64,000 nucleotides of DNA, taken from Siphonodentalium dalli (Eukaryota > Mollusca > Scaphopoda > Gadilida > Siphonodentaliidae). Below, piece after piece: positions 36,215 through 49,669 of the stretch. A program made the position numbers and the translations under genes. The notes beneath the pieces are model-generated. The model did not search any database. It saw nothing but the letters and a program-made list of their open reading frames with translations, and was not told the origin of the DNA. Within the stretch, counting starts at the first letter, position 1. Each line of letters begins with the position of its first letter. The stretch covers positions 52,401,762 through 52,465,761 of the forward strand of contig CP136061.1 of NCBI GenBank assembly GCA_032622095.1, written 5' to 3'.

Positions 36215-37826
36215 ATGAATTCGATCCTGATAGCATCCAACTTTGGAACCAAAATACAAGCCAATATTTCTCGCCTATACACAAGGTAAAAAGGTGCTCT
36301 CAAATAATATAAAATTTTCTATCTTCGGCCTAAATTGCAGAAGCCTTAACGCAAATTATGGAGATATAAAAAACTGACTTTGTGATTTGAAAACAGAAGA
36401 AAATTTGTTTGATGTTATCGCCCTAACAGAAATATTCAAAGTGCATAGTTCCTCAGATTTTTCACTTCCCGGATATCACCCCTTACAATTCAAATCTCGA
36501 CCTGACGGCGACGATGGCAGAGGCGGTGTTGGTATCTATATAAAGGAGAATCTTCAATATAAACCCAGACCTGATTTGACAATATTTATAACACACGTAA
36601 TAGAAACATTATTTATAGAAATACACCGAGGGGCGAACGATAATTATATAATAGGATGTATTTATAGACCAAACACAGCACCAAAGGTCGATTTGGACAA
36701 ATTTATGTTACAATTCGATAATATATTAGAACAAGTGAACAATACAAAGTCTTACATAATAGGAGACCTCAACATCGACCTCTTAAATTTCGAGACGCAT
36801 CAAAAAACTAACGATTTCATTAACAATGTACTCAGTAGAGGATTCGTGCCCATGATAACAAAACCGACAAGAATGACTGAACACTCTGCTACCCTAATTG
36901 ATCACATTTATACCAACAAAGTACAAGGTGGCCACCAAACAGGGATAATTACCTGCGACATCTCCGATCATTTCGGCATATTCCTCTCCGAATCAAACAA
37001 ACACAAACCCATAAAACCCTCTCATAAAAAAGTCACGTATAGGAACTACAACCCAAATAATGTCAATATTTTCAAAAACTTGTTAAAATCATGTAAATTC
37101 GACTCAGTTCTCAGTTGTAACTCCCCCAATAAGGCATATGAATTGTTTTTAGACATATATATGAACGCGCATGATCTAGCTTTTCCACTAATAACACGAA
37201 ATGTACCCAAAAAATATATAAAGCGCGAACCATGGATGACATCTGGACTAATCAAATCCTCTATTACTAAGCAAGAATTATACTCTAATAAACTAAAGGC
37301 ACCTTCAGAAACAAATAAAATCACCTATTTAAATTATCGTCAACTATATAACAAACTAATAAGGAAATGTAAAAATAATTATTATTGCGATAGTCTAGAC
37401 AAAAATAAGAATGATTTAAAAAACACATGGAAAATTCTTAAAAACTCCATCAATAAAAATAAAAAATCATGTAACTACCCACAGACATTTAAAGATAACG
37501 ATACAGAGCTATCTGACCCGAACATAATAGCCGAAAAATTCAATGACTACTTTTCAAATATCGGTCGAAACACCAGTGACTCTATACACACTGGAAATGA
37601 TGCAAATTTCACTGATTACCTTCGAAATAGGCGAACAAAGGAATTCGAAATTGAACCAACATCGATACAGGAAATAATATTGACATGTTATACTATGAAA
37701 GGGAAAATGAGCAAAGATCACAACGGAATATCGACCGCACTTAGGAAAGAGAGTATCTTCATAATAGCCCCACCACTTAAGCATATATTTAATCTATCGT
37801 TTGAAGAGGGAATATTCGCCATGTAA
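36215..37826 (+). pseudogene. LINE endonuclease and linker, 3'-truncated
   Basis: Plus-strand ORF2 5' half. It starts before the long frame with 'IFGLNCRSLNANYGDI' at 36320-36370, interrupted by a stop at 36377, then a 479-codon open frame from 36387. Endonuclease blocks are 'DVIALTEIF' (catalytic Glu), 'GRGGVGIYIKENL', 'YIIGDLNIDLL' (the GDFN position, here GDLN), 'IDHIYTNK' and 'CDISDHFGIFL' (catalytic Asp-His). The linker has 'PWMTSGLIKSSITKQELY' and 'KNTWKILKNSI', and the first RT block 'SKDHNGIS'. The copy ends abruptly near 37826, before the polymerase core. The GDLN form and the SDH-GIF ending are of CR1/Jockey type. The 5' neighbour (36215-36300) also looks coding. Confidence 0.8.
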
Positions 37827-39343
37827 ATTCACCCAGATTTGTTTTGTTTGTAAACGCTCTTTATTCAATCCGTATAACAAAACAGACTACATGTTATCGT
37901 TACCAATTTTAACTTTTCATACCTACCTCCGGGTTTAGATCCCGAAAAATCCCCATTATGGGATAAATATTCCCTTGCCCCGACCCTTCGATCTGTTGAA
38001 ACATTCCAAACCAATGTTTACTTAATATGACTAAATATTCCCCCAACTAACATAAGGGACAAATTCGGTCTTATGTCTGACTGAAAGTACATGGGTCTAA
38101 AACAGTACATTTAAAAAAAAATGTTTATTACCCAAAGATATACATACATAAGCGGTCATTTTACAAATAGGTGTGCAGTGGGCCGTGTGGGGGGGGGGGG
38201 GCAAACCAACTTACATTTATGCATACATTTGACTGGCGCACGCGTTCCAGACGACTGATTGATACTTTATTCTCATGATTACAAATGAATACTGAGAAAT
38301 ACAGAGTGATATTTACAAAAGGATAATAAGATATATACACATACTATATACATGTCTCCGGTGCAATGGGGAAATCGAGATTACACTAAACAATTTTGTT
38401 TGTTTATTTTTTTTTGTACGAATACTTTACAGTACGTTTTTCTACGCGAATTTCGAAATGGATCATGAGTCGAGTTGGATTCGAAGTACGACGGTAATTG
38501 TATATTTAATTACGTTAATCGTCTATAAACAGATGTGAGTTATATACCAGTCTGTTAATTAAATGTTGTTCCTGGTAGTATTCATAAAATTGGGCATAAT
38601 GATTATATTCACTCAGTGCAGATAGCCAGATACTCGGTGAATGGAGCTGCATGGAATTACAATTCGCCTGTATGATATCGCTGTCAGTGTCAAGCTTTGC
38701 TTCGCGATCACACTGTGTTATTGCTTTTGCCTATCGACTGTCTCTGTGTTGGTCAGTAGGTCATTTGCGACCTGGAATAAGTGTGATTTCCAGCTGGTTG
38801 ATATAGATTATTTTATAGTCATGATAATGTTTGCTAGGTGCACCATCATCAACAATAATTATACAATATATTAATTAATATTAATTAAGACCTATAGTTT
38901 AAATTAACTTGAAAATTAAGTGATCAGTTTTTCAAATTTTCACTACATATAACTTGATATCACTAGCATATATATACATAACAACCCTACTTGGTGTGTG
39001 TGTATCTACCATATTAAGGGTTGATCTGCTGATGATGCATATCATAAATATTTCCAGTAGTACCGGTAGTACCCATATGAATATGCAGCACTCCATGTCA
39101 CACATAGTGCAGTATGTTGATTATAATCTGCATAATGCACATGTATGGCATAGCATGGTGCATCTCGATGCCAGTCAATGGTTACTGCATGCATTTAGTA
39201 TATCAAGTTCAACATTAGAATGAAGCGGGGGGGGGGGGGGGGTAATAATAACATATTTAAAACCAAGTACCGTGTAAAGTAACGTGGAGTATGGAAAGTA
39301 ATTCAAGATTGTGGTACATTAGAGAGATCCTTATGAACCTTCC
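37827..39343. other. Non-coding spacer with two poly-G tracts
   Basis: G runs at 38189-38201 (13 G) and 39227-39242 (16 G). A 'taaacgctctttatt' block at 37852 also occurs at 28303 and, reversed, at 30472. No gene recognised; the 77-90-codon frames at 38641 and 38954 have no motif. Confidence 0.4.
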
Positions 39344-42190
39344 TCATGAGTTGCATACTTGGTTTAGAGTTGATGGGTTTTGTGAATTCAAAATTTCGTT
39401 CATCATCATAATGTTTGCTTTTCCACGGTATTTTTCTGGGACGATTTTCTCCCTTATTTGTCTATATTTTGTACATTCTAGTAAATAATGGAACTCATCT
39501 CCAATCATTTTGTGTGTACATAGGGGACATTTTCTATCTTTATGATTTGTCCCATTCCATCTCCCAGTTTCAATTGGGAGGTTATGATTCGCTGTTCTGA
39601 GTCTACAGAATTCAGTTCTGTTTCTACTTTCTAGGGTATCCAAATATTTTTCAAAATTGATATCGTGTTTGAATATACGATATATCTTACCTCTGCTTGA
39701 GGTGTCACGTTCGGTTGCCCACTTAATTGTATAGTCCCTGATAAGGCTTCTTTTCACACAGTCTAAAAATTTGTCTGCACAGTGCAATTTACCAGCAGTC
39801 AATAATTGGGGTTGGTCGCAGCTAGACAAGATTTCTTTAATTTCTCTTGTCCACTTAAAGGTGCGTTCATTTGCTTCACTTAGAAGTTTCAGTGTTAACT
39901 CATAGAGGACCTTCCCATATCGTTCATTGGGCATGTTTATAACTTTCGACCAATATTTCAAAAGTCTTAATTTTATTGTGAGTTCCAATGGGAATCTTCC
40001 TGATTCACCATAAATCATATAATTGGGGGTTGATTGTTTCAAATTCAGGACATGTTTAAGAAACTTTTTGTGGACTTTTTCAAGGGTCTGGTTATCACCA
40101 TAACCCCAGACCTCACAGCCATACAGTAATATTGGTAGCACTTGGGTGTCAAATAGATCAAATTGGTTAGCTATTGAGAGGCAATTTACTCTGGATTTTT
40201 TAATCACGGTGTACATTGCATGGGTCCCTTTTGTTGCAAGTATATGTTTTGCTTCTGAATACGAACCAGATTTTGTGTGTTCAATTCCCAAGTAGTTGAA
40301 TTTTTTTAATACTTCAAGTTTAATACCGTTTAAATAGAAATGAGTGTTACGTGGTAAACTACGCTTGGACATTAGTAAGATTTTTGTTTTGTTTATATTC
40401 ACAGTAAGTTTCCAAGTCTTACAATACTTGCTAAAGGAATCTAGTTCCTTTTGTAATTTTTTTGGGGTCTCAGCCATAAGCACCGTATCATCCGCGTATA
40501 AAATTATAATCAATTTCATATAAGTATTCAATTCTTCTTCGATCTGATTTGATATTTTCTTGAGGCCTACAATATCCTCGTTTTCATAAACTTCTCTAGG
40601 TCATTAAGGAATAGAGAAAATAGGACCGGCGATAGATTCCCGCCCTGCCTCATTCCTGATAAGCATGGGAAGAATGCTGAATGTTCATTTCCTGACTTGA
40701 CAGAGGATTTGATGTTCTGATACATATTTCTAATGACCTGGAAGAAATTTCCATTGACATCATATGACAATAGTTTCTGCCATAGGCCATGTCTCCAAAC
40801 TCTATCGAATGCCTTCTCAAAATCTATAAAGGCACAGTAAAGGTTGGAATTTATATTCTTTGTCAATTCTGCTAACATATGCAATATGAATAAGTTATCA
40901 ACCGTCGAGTGATCCTTTCGGAACCCTGCTTGGTTTACCTGAAGAATGTCATTATTTTCAAAAAATTCATACAGCCTATTTGAGAGAATTTTTGTGAATA
41001 GTTTACCAAAACAACTTAGGATTGTGATAGGCCTATAGTTCTTTGGGTCCTTTGGGTCACCTTTATTTTTATAAATAGGGACAATGGTCCCTATACCCCA
41101 TGCATCTGGTATACATCCAGAGTTCAGTACATGGTTAAATACTCTAACATATATGTATAACAGTTTATCTGATGATGCTTTAAGATATTAATTTAATATC
41201 ATATCTTGTCCACAGGCTTTATTATTCTTCAAGCCATGCAGTGCATTTTTAAGTTCATCTATACTGATTGGTTTATTTAGTGATTCATTGCTATCTGAAA
41301 GCTCCATTTGAGTGGCAGTGTCATTGCTATCATGTACTGCACTATTTAACTCTCGGTAATATTCTTCAAATTTGCCTATTTCTATGGGTGGTGCCTTGTT
41401 TTTCACGCGGTTATTTAGAGAGGCCCAGAATTTCTTTGGGTTTTTATATTTCATGTGTGCTATTTCTTTGGATGCTTTCTCTCTATGTTTTCCTATAGCA
41501 GTATTCATTTCTCTTTTATATTCACTTGATTTGTCCTGCATATACTGCTTCATTTCTCCACGGGGGGATTTTTTTATAGCGTCTAACGGCCTTCCTATAC
41601 TCTTTTCTTGCAGACCAGCATGATTTTGTAAACCATGGTTTATTATTGCGGTGTGTTCTTCGACTCTTTTTGTTTACTGGTCTGCTGAAGGTATTATCAG
41701 CTGCAGTAAATAGCAAGTTTGATACCATGATCACCACTTGGTTAATATCCGGGGATCTAGATGTGTCGCTTTCGATCTGATCAAGGAGTAAATTTGCATT
41801 ATTAATGCTTCTTGGATCTAGGTTCAGTGTAAATTCACTGGACTTTCCCTCTTCCCAATTTCTAATAGTTTTTTTTACTATTTGTATTGGTATGTGGTAC
41901 CGGTACCGGGTTGGCAATGGGAAGAGTAATTTCCGTTGTAATGGGGCAATGTTCGTCGGAATATAAGTTACAGAATGTTCCAACTGTGAATTGTTTTAAC
42001 AATTGAAGAGCTTCAGCCGAGCATACCATATAATCAACTGTAGATGCGTCGCGGCAGGTGAGTTTTCCAACACCAAAATCGTTTCCGACTTGTCCATTAG
42101 CGATGAACAATTCATTACATTTACAAAATTGTAAAAGTTTTTGTCCCTGTGAGTTTTTGACTCTGTCCTGGTTAAACCACATGCATTGTG
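39344..42190 (-). pseudogene. LINE ORF2, relative of the 10-16 kb element
   Basis: Minus-strand, 5'-truncated within the endonuclease. 41862-42182 is the endonuclease end ('GKLTCRDASTVDYMVCSA', 'LYSDEHCPITTE'). 41522-41983 is the linker, with 'NNKPWFTKSCWSARKEY'. 41188-41553 has 'NKACGQDMI'. 40885-41187 reads 'NYRPITILSCFGKLFTK' in broken frames. 40567-40884 carries motif A 'AFIDFEKAFDRVW' and motif B 'GMRQGGNLSPVLFSLFLND'. 39344-40531 has 'ILYADDTVLMAETP', the thumb, a 'KYWSKVINMPNERYGKVLYE' block, and a CCHC knuckle 'CPLCTHKMIGDEFHYLLEC'. The same blocks in the same order occur at 10962-14409, so the two belong to one family or sister families. At least five frame breaks. Confidence 0.8.
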
Positions 42191-42472
42191 CGTATGGGTG
42201 TCTGGCCTACTTTCGTACCACTAGCGGCAATATGTATGATGTTTCTAAAAATAGTTACTGTAATAGCTCAGTTGCTGGTAATGTCTTGATCTCGACGTGC
42301 AAATGGATTTTTTAATTCGTCATGGTTGTCGGTTGAATTAAGTCGTTCTTGTACAGCCTTATTCTATATTGCTCTGGAGTCTGAATGATTGGACGATATA
42401 TGTAGTTATTATTATTTTACAAATGTTTTTCGATTTGCCCGGATAAATGGAATGTATTTGTCGGTGGGCATA
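42191..42472. other. Junction between two LINE copies
   Basis: Short non-coding interval. The right part is probably the 3' untranslated region of the L1/Tx1-type LINE that starts at 42473 (its stop side). No coding signal. Confidence 0.35.
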
Positions 42473-45400
42473 TTATTCTGTGAAGGCTAGTGCTTTCTCC
42501 AGAATTAACCACTGCTGTTGAAATGCTGTCATTTCCATGTTGAATCGCGCCTGTAACTTATCACAGTCATAACGTAATCTGAGTTCATTAAACAATTCTT
42601 TCAAGCTGAGTGATTTTGCGGAAAATTTTGCTTTATAAAGATATTGTTTCAAAATAAGTAAAAAATAATTTATCACGCTGTTTGGTTCCAATGGGATAGG
42701 TCCAAGTAGCATTGTCTTTTTCGAAACACGTAAGTCGATGCCTTTGTCAGTTCCCCATTTGATCAGTTTTTCAAAGAAAGACTGGACACATCTACAGTCC
42801 CAAAATATGTGTGAAATTGTTTCAATTTCTGTTTGGCATCTTTCGCATCTATCATTTTGTCTTTGCTTTATTATATTAAGAAATCGATTGGTCGCAAGGA
42901 TTCGAGTGTTTATTCGATATTGTAACCATTGCAGTTTAGTGTCAGGCGTCGTGGTGAACGGTAGCTTAAAATGAGTGTCCCAAGAGTTTATTACACCTAG
43001 TTCTTGTTCCCATTTTTTGCATGATTTTGGGATGGGGCAAGTTGAATTGAGAATTCTGTAAAATGCTTGTCCACCTTTTCGGTCGCGTAAAATAGTTACC
43101 AAATTGTCTGGAAGAAACGGGCTAGCAATTCGTCTCAGTGGTTGGTCAAATTTGTCGATATTGCCAATATTTGTCGAGTGATACTGGTTAAAGTAATCAA
43201 GTTCGTTCTTATATTATATGTGCTTAACATTGACTGTGGCGTGTGAATCCGTCCATCGCTCTGGATAAAATCGTTGATGAAAATTACTCCCTTTGCCCCC
43301 CATGAGTTGAAATTGATGCATCTCCCATAGATAGTAATTGCTGGATTATTCCATATCAGTTTCGACAAGACATTTTGATTTTTAGAGTTCAGTCTTAAAA
43401 ACTCGCACCATGATGAAAATACATCTTTCCCAAATGGATTTGACAGCACGCTTAAGTGTTGTAATAGATATTTTCTGTCATAAGTGAGGTACAGGGGATC
43501 ATCCAAAATATGAAGATCCGAGATAAGAGGTGCCCATTTGCAATTTTTGATAATGAGTCGTCGTATCCAAGTGATTTTAATTGATGAATTGAATGTCTCC
43601 ACATTAATCATTTTCAAGCCACCATCTGATATGTTACTGCAAATCTGTTGTCGACTGACTCGATCTATTTTCGAATTCCATAAGAAGTTATAGAGCAATG
43701 TGTTTAAATTTTTATAAAATTCGCGGTGCGGATTTGGTAGAGTTAGAAATAGATGTGTCAATTTGGGGAGAATTATTGTCTTGATGACTATTAATCTACC
43801 AATTGGCGTGAGCAACCGGTGTTTCCATGATGTGATCGTCTTTCTTATTTCGTCCATTTTATCGTCATAATGTTTTGGCATTTTTGGCAAGTCAATATTA
43901 AAATGGATCCCTAAAAAGGTAAATTGTTCAGTTACTGTGATACTTAAGTCGCGAATGAAGTCTGGTCTATCGTAATTTCTGGGCCCTACCTACGCCGCCT
44001 GACATTTCTCTGGGTTAATTTTTAAACCAGATATCCGGGCAAAAACATCAAGCGTAGAATATGCTTCGCGTACCCTCCTTTCTGAGCCGAGAATAAGCGT
44101 TGTATCGTCCGCGTATTGTGTGATCTTATATTCTGAGCTGCCGAGATGTATACCATTTATATTCACATTCTGTCTCACCATTAATGCTAGTATTTCTGCA
44201 CACATGAGAAAAATATAAGGCGATATTGGGTCACCTTGTCGACAGCCTCTTGATAGCTTAAAATTTTGTGAAATGTGTCCATTTAAAAGTACAGAAGAGC
44301 TCGAGTTTCTATAGAGGATCGAAATCCATTTTTTCATGTCCACTCCAAAATTGAAAAAGTCTAAACATCTTTCTAGAAATCGCCATGATACAGAATCAAA
44401 GGCTTTTTCAAAGTCTACGAGGAGTAGGAGTCCCGGTATTTTGCGTTCATTACATTTGTGAATAAGATCGTAAATTAGTCTAGTATTATCTCCGATGTAT
44501 CGCCCAACTAAGAATCCGGTCTGATCATTTTCAATGATGTGAGGCAGTACTTTTTTCAGTCGTTCTGCTACACACGCCGACGCAAGTTTATATGATGTAT
44601 TCAATAAAGATATTGGCCTCCAATTTTTCAATAATTGTCTATTTTAATCCTTTTTTGGAATCAGTGTGATGATTCCTTGTTTCTGAGTATTAGAAAGTTC
44701 TCCAGAAGAAAAAGAAGTATTTAGGGATTCGAATAATAAGGGACCTATGTCTGACCAGAAGAATTTGTAAAATTCATATGTATATCCCGTAGGCCCCTGG
44801 CATTTTCCGTTTTTTTGTATTTTTGAGAACGTATGTTAGTTCCTCTAATGTGATTTGGCCTGCGTATCGGACAAATATAGATGATTTCCGTTACTAAACT
44901 GTTTCAGATTTATTTCTTCAGTTGGCTTCTCTGAGTAAAGATTCGCATAGAAATTACGAGTGTGGGTTATGATGGCATTTTGATCTGTTAGTATGTTTCC
45001 ATTTTCGTCTATCAGACTGGTAAAAGTTTTTGATATGAAGTTCCGTTTTTCTAAATTCAAAAATATTTAGTTGGCTTTACCCCTTCCTTGATCCATCTGG
45101 CACGAGGTCTAATCATTGCACCACGTATTTGTTTTTGGCGAATTTCACGAAGTTCAGATTCAATGTTTTCAAGCTCATTCATAAGATTATGTTTTGTTTC
45201 GTAGTTTGTCGAAGGAGAATCAATATCTGTTATTAATGTTTCTTTCCTTGCGTTTAAAGTATTTTCGTTTTGGATGGTCTGGCGTTTTTGTTTTGATGAA
45301 AACTGGATTGTAGCCCCCCCTTATATCCAAAAAGAACATCATCTAGAAATAATTTCTTGTTTATCGTTGTATCGAATTTTTTATATTTGTAGCGGACTTT

Positions 45401-45843
45401 ATTTTCTTCGATAATGTTTTTAACTATATTTGAGTATTCTTTACTTTGGAGGAAGGAGCTATTAAATTTCCAGAAGCCTCAACCTGTTTTTATTTCACTA
45501 ATGTCTACCCCCAGCGAAATAATAGAGTGGTCTGATCTATAACCCGGCAGAATTATAGGCCCTGCTCCAGTTAGGCTTAGCATATCAGAAGAAATCATAA
45601 AATAATCGAGTCGTGCCATTTTTATTGGAGATTTCAATGTTGAGAAGTGTACGACGCCATAATTACTTTGTATCCCCATTCTGACTCAATGCACTTTTCC
45701 ATATTATTAGTAAAATGAGTATCTTGCAAGCAGTAAATTGACCCATCTAGTTTGCGAATATGTTGGAATAGGTCTCTGCGTTTCTCTACTTGATTTAAAC
45801 CTCGGCAGTTCATGGATATAATCTTGATCTTAGACATAATAAT
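42473..45843 (-). pseudogene. L1/Tx1-type LINE ORF2 with internal deletion
   Basis: Minus-strand ORF2 of L1/Tx1 type. The endonuclease begins 'IISMNCRGLNQVEKRRDLF' at 45840 and 'IYCLQDTHF'. Its end, 'ARLDYFMISSDML' and 'GYRSDHSIISL', lies only ~200 bp downstream (45479-45679), so the middle of the domain, including the GDFN block, is deleted. The linker is at 44845-45060. Reverse transcriptase at 43990-44631 has 'NWRPISLLNTSYKLAS', motif A 'LLLVDFEKAFDSVSW', motif B 'SRGCRQGDPISPYIF' (diagnostic of L1/Tx1) and motif C 'QYADDTTLIL'. The thumb and C-terminus run through 43135-43890 and 42473-43102, which contains 'RCERCQTEIETISHIFWDC', a CCHC knuckle. Frame breaks lie at about 43.1, 43.95, 44.64 and 45.07 kb. 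Confidence 0.85.
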
Positions 45844-46479
45844 CAGAAACATAAGACAGCACAACACGCGGACTTCCAAGTTTGTTAGTATGAATTACCA
45901 AACTGACGAAAAATATATACTCGAGTATACCTAGTATATTTAGAAGTATTTGATGTATATTTCTGCAAGCATCACTCACACATGGAATTTAGGGGGTGGG
46001 GGTATAACAAACATACATATGAAAAATACAAGAAATAACATCAATAAAGGTTCTGGCTACTGACTAGCCTGATACATGGAGATCTTTAATCACCCTTTAA
46101 TCATATTTGAGCTATCATAATCTAATTTCTAAGTCTGAAAATTCCAACCGATTCATAGTCAACACTCGATCGGTCTATGACTTGGATAATCCAATTGTTG
46201 AAAATGTTACCAAGATGAGTGATAGAAAAGCACCAACCCCACCAAACTGCCGCCTCGGCCCTTAATTAAGGGAACTGATTATCCTGAGGCCCATCTAATC
46301 TAAATAAAAATTTCCAACAATCCATAAAGGTAAGTATAACATCGGCTAATAAAGCGAATGCGAATAACAATCTATCTATATCATAATATCTTTTGTGTTG
46401 AAGTTGGCTCACCATACATTACCAGTCAATGTGATACAATCTACACGTAAAACAGTTTGCTATCACAAAACCTGTACCG

Positions 46480-46499
46480 GTACGGGTAGCTACCCGTAC
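46480..46499. repeat. Perfect 20-bp palindrome
   Basis: GTACGGGTAGCTACCCGTAC equals its own reverse complement. Further 'cgtacccgtacc' copies follow directly. It may be part of a small repeat; no function inferred. Confidence 0.9.
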
Positions 46500-46610
46500 G
46501 CGTACCCGTACCTGTTTGAAATCCCAAACTCGCTACTTTGATCCAGAAGCCCGACAATGATTATTTACGCAAAATGTCGTATCGCCAAACATGTTTTCGT
46601 CATTTACTCG

Positions 46611-46672
46611 CAATCGTGTGAACAACTGGTCATGACATTCCCAATCGTGTGAACAACTGGTCATGACATTCC
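46611..46672 (+). repeat. Perfect 31-bp tandem duplication
   Basis: The 31 bases starting 'caatcgtgtgaacaactggt' occur twice head to tail without a mismatch. Confidence 0.95.
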
Positions 46673-46899
46673 CCATTAGAGTATAGATATCAATGTGATC
46701 CATTATATTGTCGCATTTTCCAATATGTACGAACTGTTTATATCTTACTATTAGAAAGTGTTCTTTAAATTGCCGTGCACACGCCTACATATCATAACTA
46801 TACGGTACAATGTACTTAATACAATATTTTGATATTATAAATTACAGTATTTTCTTATTAGCACATCAACTTGAGATTATGCCATTGGTATATTAGTTA

Positions 46900-47042
46900 T
46901 TATATTGACAACGGGGGTGACAGGAAGACAGCCAATCCTGGTTATGCCACTCCCATACAATAATTACACTTGATTTTTGATATATTATTGTTGATTTGTT
47001 GTAAACTAATTATTGTGTGAATAAAACATCTACATCTACATC
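46900..47042 (+). mobile_element. Retroposon 3' end with ACATCT tail
   Basis: The segment ends 'gtgtgaataaaacatctac' followed by repeated 'atctac'. An AATAAA-like signal followed by a short tandem tail is typical of 3' ends of CR1/L2-type LINEs or the SINEs they mobilise. No coding part is attached. Confidence 0.4.
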
Positions 47043-47104
47043 TGACCTACCAAAATTTTCTCGTAAAATGGACAAATGGACTTACAGCATTATAGTGCTC
47101 AGTC

Positions 47105-47800
47105 GACGATTTAATTTGGGTGGCTGTATTGTCCAGGGTGGGTGTGTATTCATACATGTTATTGGCTGTATGGTAATGGGTGGGGTGTAGGGATACATAG
47201 GGAGTGGTTGTATTTGTATAGGTAATGTGTATAGGTGTACATGGAATGACTGAATGGTATATTCATATATACCTGGAGTGTAGTTGGATGGTCATTGGTG
47301 GGCTTGCTGGTATACAGGGAGTGCCATTATGGTCATGCGTGGGATGTATATTTATATTTGTTGTGGCTGTATTGTATACATGGAATAGCTCTATGATTAT
47401 GGATTGGGTGTATATGTATATCTTGAGTGGATATATGGTCATGGGTGTGGTCAATATATATAGGGAATGACAGTATGGCAAACGGTGAGGTGAATTTGTA
47501 TACACGGAGTGTCTGTATGATCACGCATGTGGATTATGAGTTGAATTGTCATGGTGGGTGTGTATGCAAGTCTGGATTGTATGAATGGCTGCGTGCGCGG
47601 TGCGGGGTATTGGTATATCTAGATGGGCTGTATTACTAATGGGTGGGGTCTATATGTATACTATATATACCTGGAGTGACTATATGTGGTTATCGATTGG
47701 GTGTATGTATATCATGAGTGACTATATGGCCATGGGTGTGGCAAACATATATCAGGGAATGACTGTATTACGGTTGACAGTGAATTACCTTTTCCGTGTT
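47105..47800 (+). repeat. Degenerate T/G-rich minisatellite
   Basis: About 700 bp of loosely repeating blocks such as 'ggtcatgggtgtgg', 'tatacatgga' and 'tgactatatggt', spaced by roughly 50-70 bp. The 70-81-codon frames here are by-products. Confidence 0.6.
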
Positions 47801-48946
47801 TCCTTCAATTAGTTTGTCCGATAGTATATTGGCCTAATTTCAACTACATTATTCAGCAACGATGCTCGGCATAACAATATTCTTGAACATATTCTTGCGT
47901 ATACATGCATTCGAAGCTATGCATTTCATATATCCTATGTTATATCATTGCAAACACGATGTTCAAAAACATAACTATATCGGAGTTATATCAGGTCGGA
48001 AAACCGATTAAAGTAGTGATTCGCTGTCAAGGGACAATGTTTGGTTTGAGCGACATCGTTCTTGTTATGTTTTAGCCGGGTCGTAATCAATTGATCTCAC
48101 AGATCAGCGAGGCACTTCCGCCTTTCTGGGAATCCCGATGACGTCACAAGCCGAGATCCAAGAACAGGTCTAAGCGAAACCAACCATTGAAGCACACACC
48201 AAATTGGATTGCTGTCTTATTCTTCAGGTTTCTTGTTATTAACATTGTTTATTCTATATATAATCCATTCCAATGATTCTACAATTTTGCTATTGTATTA
48301 GTACTTTGTAGCGCCCATTCTCGTGATTATCACTTACCGAATAGAGAATTCAGAACCACGTGTAAATAAAATCATACATATACATTGATCAGAATATCTA
48401 AAGAAGACAAGGTTATTCAATAGGATGAATAGCCGAACAATATGGAAAATATATTCCATATATGGGGTACATGTATGTAAGGTGAGTACACACACATATA
48501 TATATATTGTCCAGTGACAGGTATACAGCTATATAACAACCGTCTATGGGACATAAATATATATCATTGGCAATTTATCATGCATGGACTAAGGGTGACA
48601 CCCATTTCAGATATTGATTCAATTTGACATTTACAATTTCCAGATCACAATGTTAGTGATGTAATTTAATTATATACCCATATGTTTGTAATGTAAGTAT
48701 ACCTATATACACATCCGTATTTATGGGCAGGTAGTCAGCTTATGAAAATCGTCGGAATATGGGACACAATTTCTTATATCGATGGATTAAGGGGGAACCA
48801 CTTTTATATTTTTACATAATTTGACTTTTAAAATTTCCATATTACATGTAGGTGAGGTAATTGGGGCTATGGGTGTGGTTGTTCGCTTAACACGTATACA
48901 TACACACACGTGGTACATATAGCACGTTTGTCGTAGAATTACTCAC
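47801..48946. other. Intronic DNA of the host gene
   Basis: No gene or strong repeat. Two blocks, near 48490-48600 and 48690-48790, look like diverged copies of each other ('tatata', 'ttatgg-caatt' and 'ggattaaggg' blocks in the same order). Confidence 0.35.
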
Positions 48947-49107
48947 ACTTTGTCCATGTGGAACCAACTATAGGTTTGACTCGGTAGGTCAGTCCAGCTG
49001 CTGGCGAGGATGTTGAGTGGTGTAAACCAGGATAGCCGATCAAGGCCAACCGCGTTGAACAGCATCCACGCAACAACGCCCGTTGTACTCTCCAGGACAA
49101 CGGCGAC
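48947..49107 (-). CDS. Host gene, exon C
   Basis: Exon of the minus-strand host gene: acceptor AAG at 49108-49110, donor GTGAGT at 48941-48946. The 161 nt start in phase 0 and end in phase 2, read without a stop, and join exon B (ends phase 0) and exon D (enters phase 2). The peptide starts 'VAVVLESTTGVVAWMLF' and ends 'SQTYSWFHMDK'; it alternates hydrophobic residues like a beta-sandwich strand set. It is more G+C-rich than the flanks, as expected for coding DNA. The protein family is not securely identified. Confidence 0.6.
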
Positions 49108-49252
49108 CTTCGCGAATACAAAATTGATACAATGTCAGCACTTTCAACTGGAATCAGGTGTATATATTATAAAATACAATATAAAAGGCCACTAGGCCAC
49201 ACATTCCCCGAATAAGGTGGCTTTATCTGACCGGTGGATTTTTAGTGTGGTC

Positions 49253-49385
49253 GTCGGGGGGTTGAACCTAGAAAAAAATGTTATAAAGCTGGTTTTGGTA
49301 TCATTTTGTTTGGAAAAGTATCGGGAATAACATATCCAAAATCCGCTAAAATCCACCTTTGGGAAAATTCAGGATTCAAGATGGC
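49253..49385 (+). repeat. Dispersed repeat, left copy of an inverted pair
   Basis: The blocks 'ttgaacctagaaaaaa', 'gttataaagctggttttggt' and 'atatccaaaatccgctaaaa' recur in reverse orientation at 52795-52910. Together the two copies bracket 3.4 kb that contains the pseudogene 49670-51916. Confidence 0.75.
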
Positions 49386-49669
49386 GTCCAAGATGGCGGC
49401 CAAAAATGAAAAATATTCCCAAAACAGCATTAGTCCTTTGTCAGGCAGAGATAATGAGATTGCTTTCGAAGAAATGCCATCACGTTTGACAGAAGATTCC
49501 ACATGAGTCACATTGACCAAATATCAGTCCTATGGAGCCAGAAAGATGGCAATAAAGATGACCACCAAAATGACAATTATGTATTTTTTACTTTGTTGCT
49601 AGAAATCGGCCAGTGATGACCAGAATATGGAAATGAATCATAATTTCGACACTTATGTATCAGATATAT

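Larger units (their letters stand above)
45844..46899. other. Non-coding spacer
   Basis: Contains a perfect 20-bp palindrome (46480-46499) and a perfect 31-bp tandem duplication (46611-46672). The left part may be 5' region of the neighbouring LINE. No gene recognised. Confidence 0.4.
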
